The position numbers and the translations under genes are program-made. Below, one piece after another: positions 5,417 through 7,496 of a stretch of DNA of 7,496 nucleotides. The notes beneath the pieces were generated by a model that made no database searches, was not told where the DNA came from, and was given only the letters and a program-made list of their open reading frames with translations. This stretch comes from Planctomycetota bacterium (lineage in GTDB: Bacteria > Planctomycetota > Phycisphaerae > Sedimentisphaerales > Anaerobacaceae), in assembly GCA_026386835.1 (NCBI GenBank), contig JAPLMV010000176.1, positions 1 to 7,496 on the forward strand, given 5' to 3'. Each line of letters opens with the position of its first letter. The stretch's first letter is position 1.

Positions 5417-7496
5417 TGGTTGCCGGACAAAAGATAAGCAGTATTAAGCAATTCAATGCTGTTTGTGACGAGATACGTCAAAATCAGAACCTTGGCTTGA
5501 AAGCAAAGGAAGAAATTCGAGTCTGTATTGGCGGAGGTTGTATCGCATCTGGTTCTTTAGAGGTGAAAGCCGCATTTGAGCGGGCTTTGAAAAAGCAGGG
5601 ACTTGAAAGAAAAATTTCGGTTATTGGAACCGGGTGCCTTGGCCCCTGTGCTCATGGGCCTGTTGTACTGATAAGCAAAGACAACGTTTTTTATCAGAGC
5701 GTAGCTCCTGAGAACGCACATGAGATTATTGAAAAGCACATAATTGGCGGCAAAGTTGTTAAACGCCTGACCTGGAAAAAACAGGCCACAGAAGAATCTG
5801 TTCCCGTTCATGATGATATAGAATTTTTCAAGAAGCAAACAAAAATTGTTTTGCGAAATTGCGGTCGAATCGACCCCACAAGCATTGACGATTATATTGC
5901 CCATGACGGCTATCATGGGCTTGTAAAAGTGCTGACCTCTCTTTCGCCTGATAATGTAATCGAAGAGATGAAAAAATCCGGCCTGCGAGGTCGAGGCGGA
6001 GCAGGATTTCCGACATGGATGAAGTGGTCTTTTACACGCAAAAGCCCGGGCGACACTAAGTATATTCTCTGCAATGGCGATGAAGGAGACCCAGGGGCTT
6101 TTATGGATAGAAGCGTGATAGAAGGAGATCCGCACAGTGTGATTGAAGGAATGGCCATCGGTGCATACGCCATAGGCGCAGCCCAGGGATATGTGTATGT
6201 GCGAGCTGAATATCCGCTGGCGGTACAGCGACTTGGCAAAGCAATCGACGATGCCAGAAAGAAAGGACTGCTCGGAAAAAATATTTTCGGTACAGCTTTT
6301 TCTTTTGACCTTGAAATTCGTATGGGCTCCGGCGCGTTTGTATGCGGCGAGGAAACAGCTCTTATCGCTTCGATAGAAGGCAAGCGTGGCGAGCCTCGTC
6401 CTCGCCCGCCTTTCCCTGCGGTCAAAGGACTTTGGGGTAAGCCTACCGTTTTGAATAACGTAGAAACCTACGCAAACGTGCCGGCTATTATAATTAAAGG
6501 CGGTGACTGGTTCGCTTCATTCGGTACAGAAAAGAGCAAAGGGACAAAGGTGTTTGCTCTTGCCGGTGCGATTAAAAACGCCGGACTTGTCGAGGTACCT
6601 GTGGGTACTACACTGGGTGAGCTTATTTACGACATTGGTGATGGTGTTCCCAATGATAAGGAATTCAAAGCCGCTCAAATTGGCGGCCCTTCAGGAGGCT
6701 GCATACCAAAGCAACACCTGAATGTTCCGCTTGATTATGAATCGCTCAATGAACTTGGAGCTATTATGGGATCGGGCGGTCTTGTTGTAATGGATCAAGA
6801 CTCCTGCATGGTCGATGTCGCTCGCTTCTTTCTTGAGTTTGTTCAGGAGGAGTCCTGCGGTAAATGTGTTCCGTGCCGCGTTGGCACCAAGCGGATGTTG
6901 GAAATTCTTACCAGAATTTGCGAAGGCAAAGGCCAGAAGTCGGATATAGACACACTTATAGAGTTGGGCAATCAGATTAAAGATACTGCTCTGTGCGGCC
7001 TTGGCCAAACGGCTCCGAATCCTGTTTTGTCTACGATTAGATACTTCCGGGAAGAATATGAAGAGCATATCAATGAGAAACACTGCGAAGCCGGTGTTTG
7101 TCCAGGCTTGGTCAGGGCTCCATGTCAAAGCGCCTGCCCCGCAAACGTGGACGTTCCTGGCTTTGTGTCACTTGTTGCAGAAAGAAGGTATGCCGAGGCT
7201 TTGCGACTGCACAGAAATCGCAACCCGTTTGCCTCTATATGCGGCAGAGTCTGCTTCCATGTCTGCGAGAGCAAATGCAGACGAGCGGCGTTAGATAAGC
7301 CTGTATCAGTGCGAGGAATAAAGCGTTTCATGGCAGACCAGGAAATTGTGGTTCAGTTGCCGGAGGTACGCGAAAATGCTGAAAACGCCAGGCGGAAAGT
7401 TGCAATCATAGGAGCCGGGCCGGCGGGATTGTCCTGTGCTTATTTCCTTGCCCGCCTCGGGTATCGGCCAAAAGTTTTCGAGGCAGAACGGAGACC
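5416..7496 (+). CDS. nuoF: NuoF/HydB-type NADH flavoprotein fused to GltD/NfnB-like module (partial, 3' end cut)
   Basis: The frame is open for 693 codons to the window edge. Residues 30-115 form a thioredoxin-like [2Fe-2S] domain with Cys37, Cys42, Cys74 and Cys78, typical of HydB-type proteins and absent from complex I NuoF. The NuoF core follows: the glycine-rich NADH loop GRGGAGFPT (192-200), FMN-site CNGDEGDPGAFMDR (219-232), CGEETAL (310-316), and [4Fe-4S] ligands Cys481, Cys484, Cys487 and Cys527. Where HydB proteins usually carry a 2[4Fe-4S] ferredoxin tail, this one has a GltD/NfnB-type N-terminal domain. Eight cysteines at 557, 562, 570, 574, 609, 613, 617 and 621 could hold two [4Fe-4S] clusters. 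Next come the conserved NPF (603-605) and CGRVC (609-613) motifs and an FAD Rossmann motif, IIGAGPAG (664-671). An NADP(H)-binding half should follow outside the window. Predicted role: soluble NADH oxidoreductase passing electrons between NAD(H), FMN, Fe-S clusters and a second flavin/NADP(H) site. The loop residue after GFPT is Trp201, where Gly is common. Confidence 0.92.
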   Translation, partial: MVAGQKISSIKQFNAVCDEIRQNQNLGLKAKEEIRVCIGGGCIASGSLEVKAAFERALKKQGLERKISVIGTGCLGPCAHGPVVLISKDNVFYQSVAPENAHEIIEKHIIGGKVVKRLTWKKQATEESVPVHDDIEFFKKQTKIVLRNCGRIDPTSIDDYIAHDGYHGLVKVLTSLSPDNVIEEMKKSGLRGRGGAGFPTWMKWSFTRKSPGDTKYILCNGDEGDPGAFMDRSVIEGDPHSVIEGMAIGAYAIGAAQGYVYVRAEYPLAVQRLGKAIDDARKKGLLGKNIFGTAFSFDLEIRMGSGAFVCGEETALIASIEGKRGEPRPRPPFPAVKGLWGKPTVLNNVETYANVPAIIIKGGDWFASFGTEKSKGTKVFALAGAIKNAGLVEVPVGTTLGELIYDIGDGVPNDKEFKAAQIGGPSGGCIPKQHLNVPLDYESLNELGAIMGSGGLVVMDQDSCMVDVARFFLEFVQEESCGKCVPCRVGTKRMLEILTRICEGKGQKSDIDTLIELGNQIKDTALCGLGQTAPNPVLSTIRYFREEYEEHINEKHCEAGVCPGLVRAPCQSACPANVDVPGFVSLVAERRYAEALRLHRNRNPFASICGRVCFHVCESKCRRAALDKPVSVRGIKRFMADQEIVVQLPEVRENAENARRKVAIIGAGPAGLSCAYFLARLGYRPKVFEAERR

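Noticed and set aside
5557..6425. Long - strand frames (192 and 170 codons) opposite nuoF
   Set aside because: The + strand encodes a full NuoF core with intact cofactor motifs; the opposite frames have no family resemblance.
7001..7298. Short + strand frames of 66 and 97 codons near the window end
   Set aside because: They are out of frame with the NuoF-GltD fusion, which is open across the whole stretch and carries conserved motifs.
4883..7496. Reading nuoE-nuoF as the start of a membrane complex I operon
   Set aside because: No nuoA-D genes precede them, and this NuoF has the extra N-terminal [2Fe-2S] domain of HydB-type soluble enzymes plus a GltD-like tail.
1..7496. CRISPR array, transposase or attachment sites
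   Set aside because: No regularly spaced repeats with unique spacers, no transposase-like frame and no tRNA-associated direct repeats were seen.

Overview
The window carries a redox-sensing and NADH-oxidoreductase locus. All convincing genes lie on the + strand. The organism is probably an anaerobic or fermentative bacterium of the PVC group, with Planctomycetota (Phycisphaerae-like) my best guess. The reasons are a very short Hc1-type histone-like protein, a lone FabZ-like hotdog protein, E. coli-like promoter motifs, and a HydB-type (not complex I-type) NuoF. No rRNA or universal marker is present, so this assignment is inference.

Left part (1-1388): an A/T-rich leader with G-runs and a putative promoter, then a 57-residue Hc1/histone H1-like gene (249-422). 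A short repeat and hairpin tract built on AGTAGTT and ACTAACGAC follows (about 432-515). Next come a FabZ-like dehydratase (527-1006) and a gene-free stretch of about 380 bases that ends in a Rex-type operator.

Middle (1389-2934): two Rex redox repressors in tandem, about 60% identical by my hand alignment. Each has a TGTGA-N6-TCAC(A/G) palindrome upstream. A weak terminator-like hairpin separates them. The second has its own promoter, with full-consensus -35 and -10 boxes 17 bases apart, immediately downstream of its palindrome.

Right part (2931-7496): directly coupled to the second rex are a membrane sensor histidine kinase (4-base overlap), a NuoE/HydC-type [2Fe-2S] protein (26-base gap) and a NuoF/HydB-type flavoprotein (1-base overlap). 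The NuoF frame does not stop after its own [4Fe-4S] motif. It runs into a GltD/NfnB-like module with its own cluster cysteines and an FAD-binding Rossmann motif, and it is cut by the window edge.

Reading of the whole: an NADH-responsive repressor and a Cache-domain kinase are co-transcribed with, and probably control, a soluble flavin-based electron-transfer complex. The NuoF-GltD fusion predicts one polypeptide with an NAD(H) site and an NADP(H)-type site. This suggests a transhydrogenase or electron-bifurcating enzyme, or a hydrogenase or formate dehydrogenase module whose remaining subunits lie beyond 7496.
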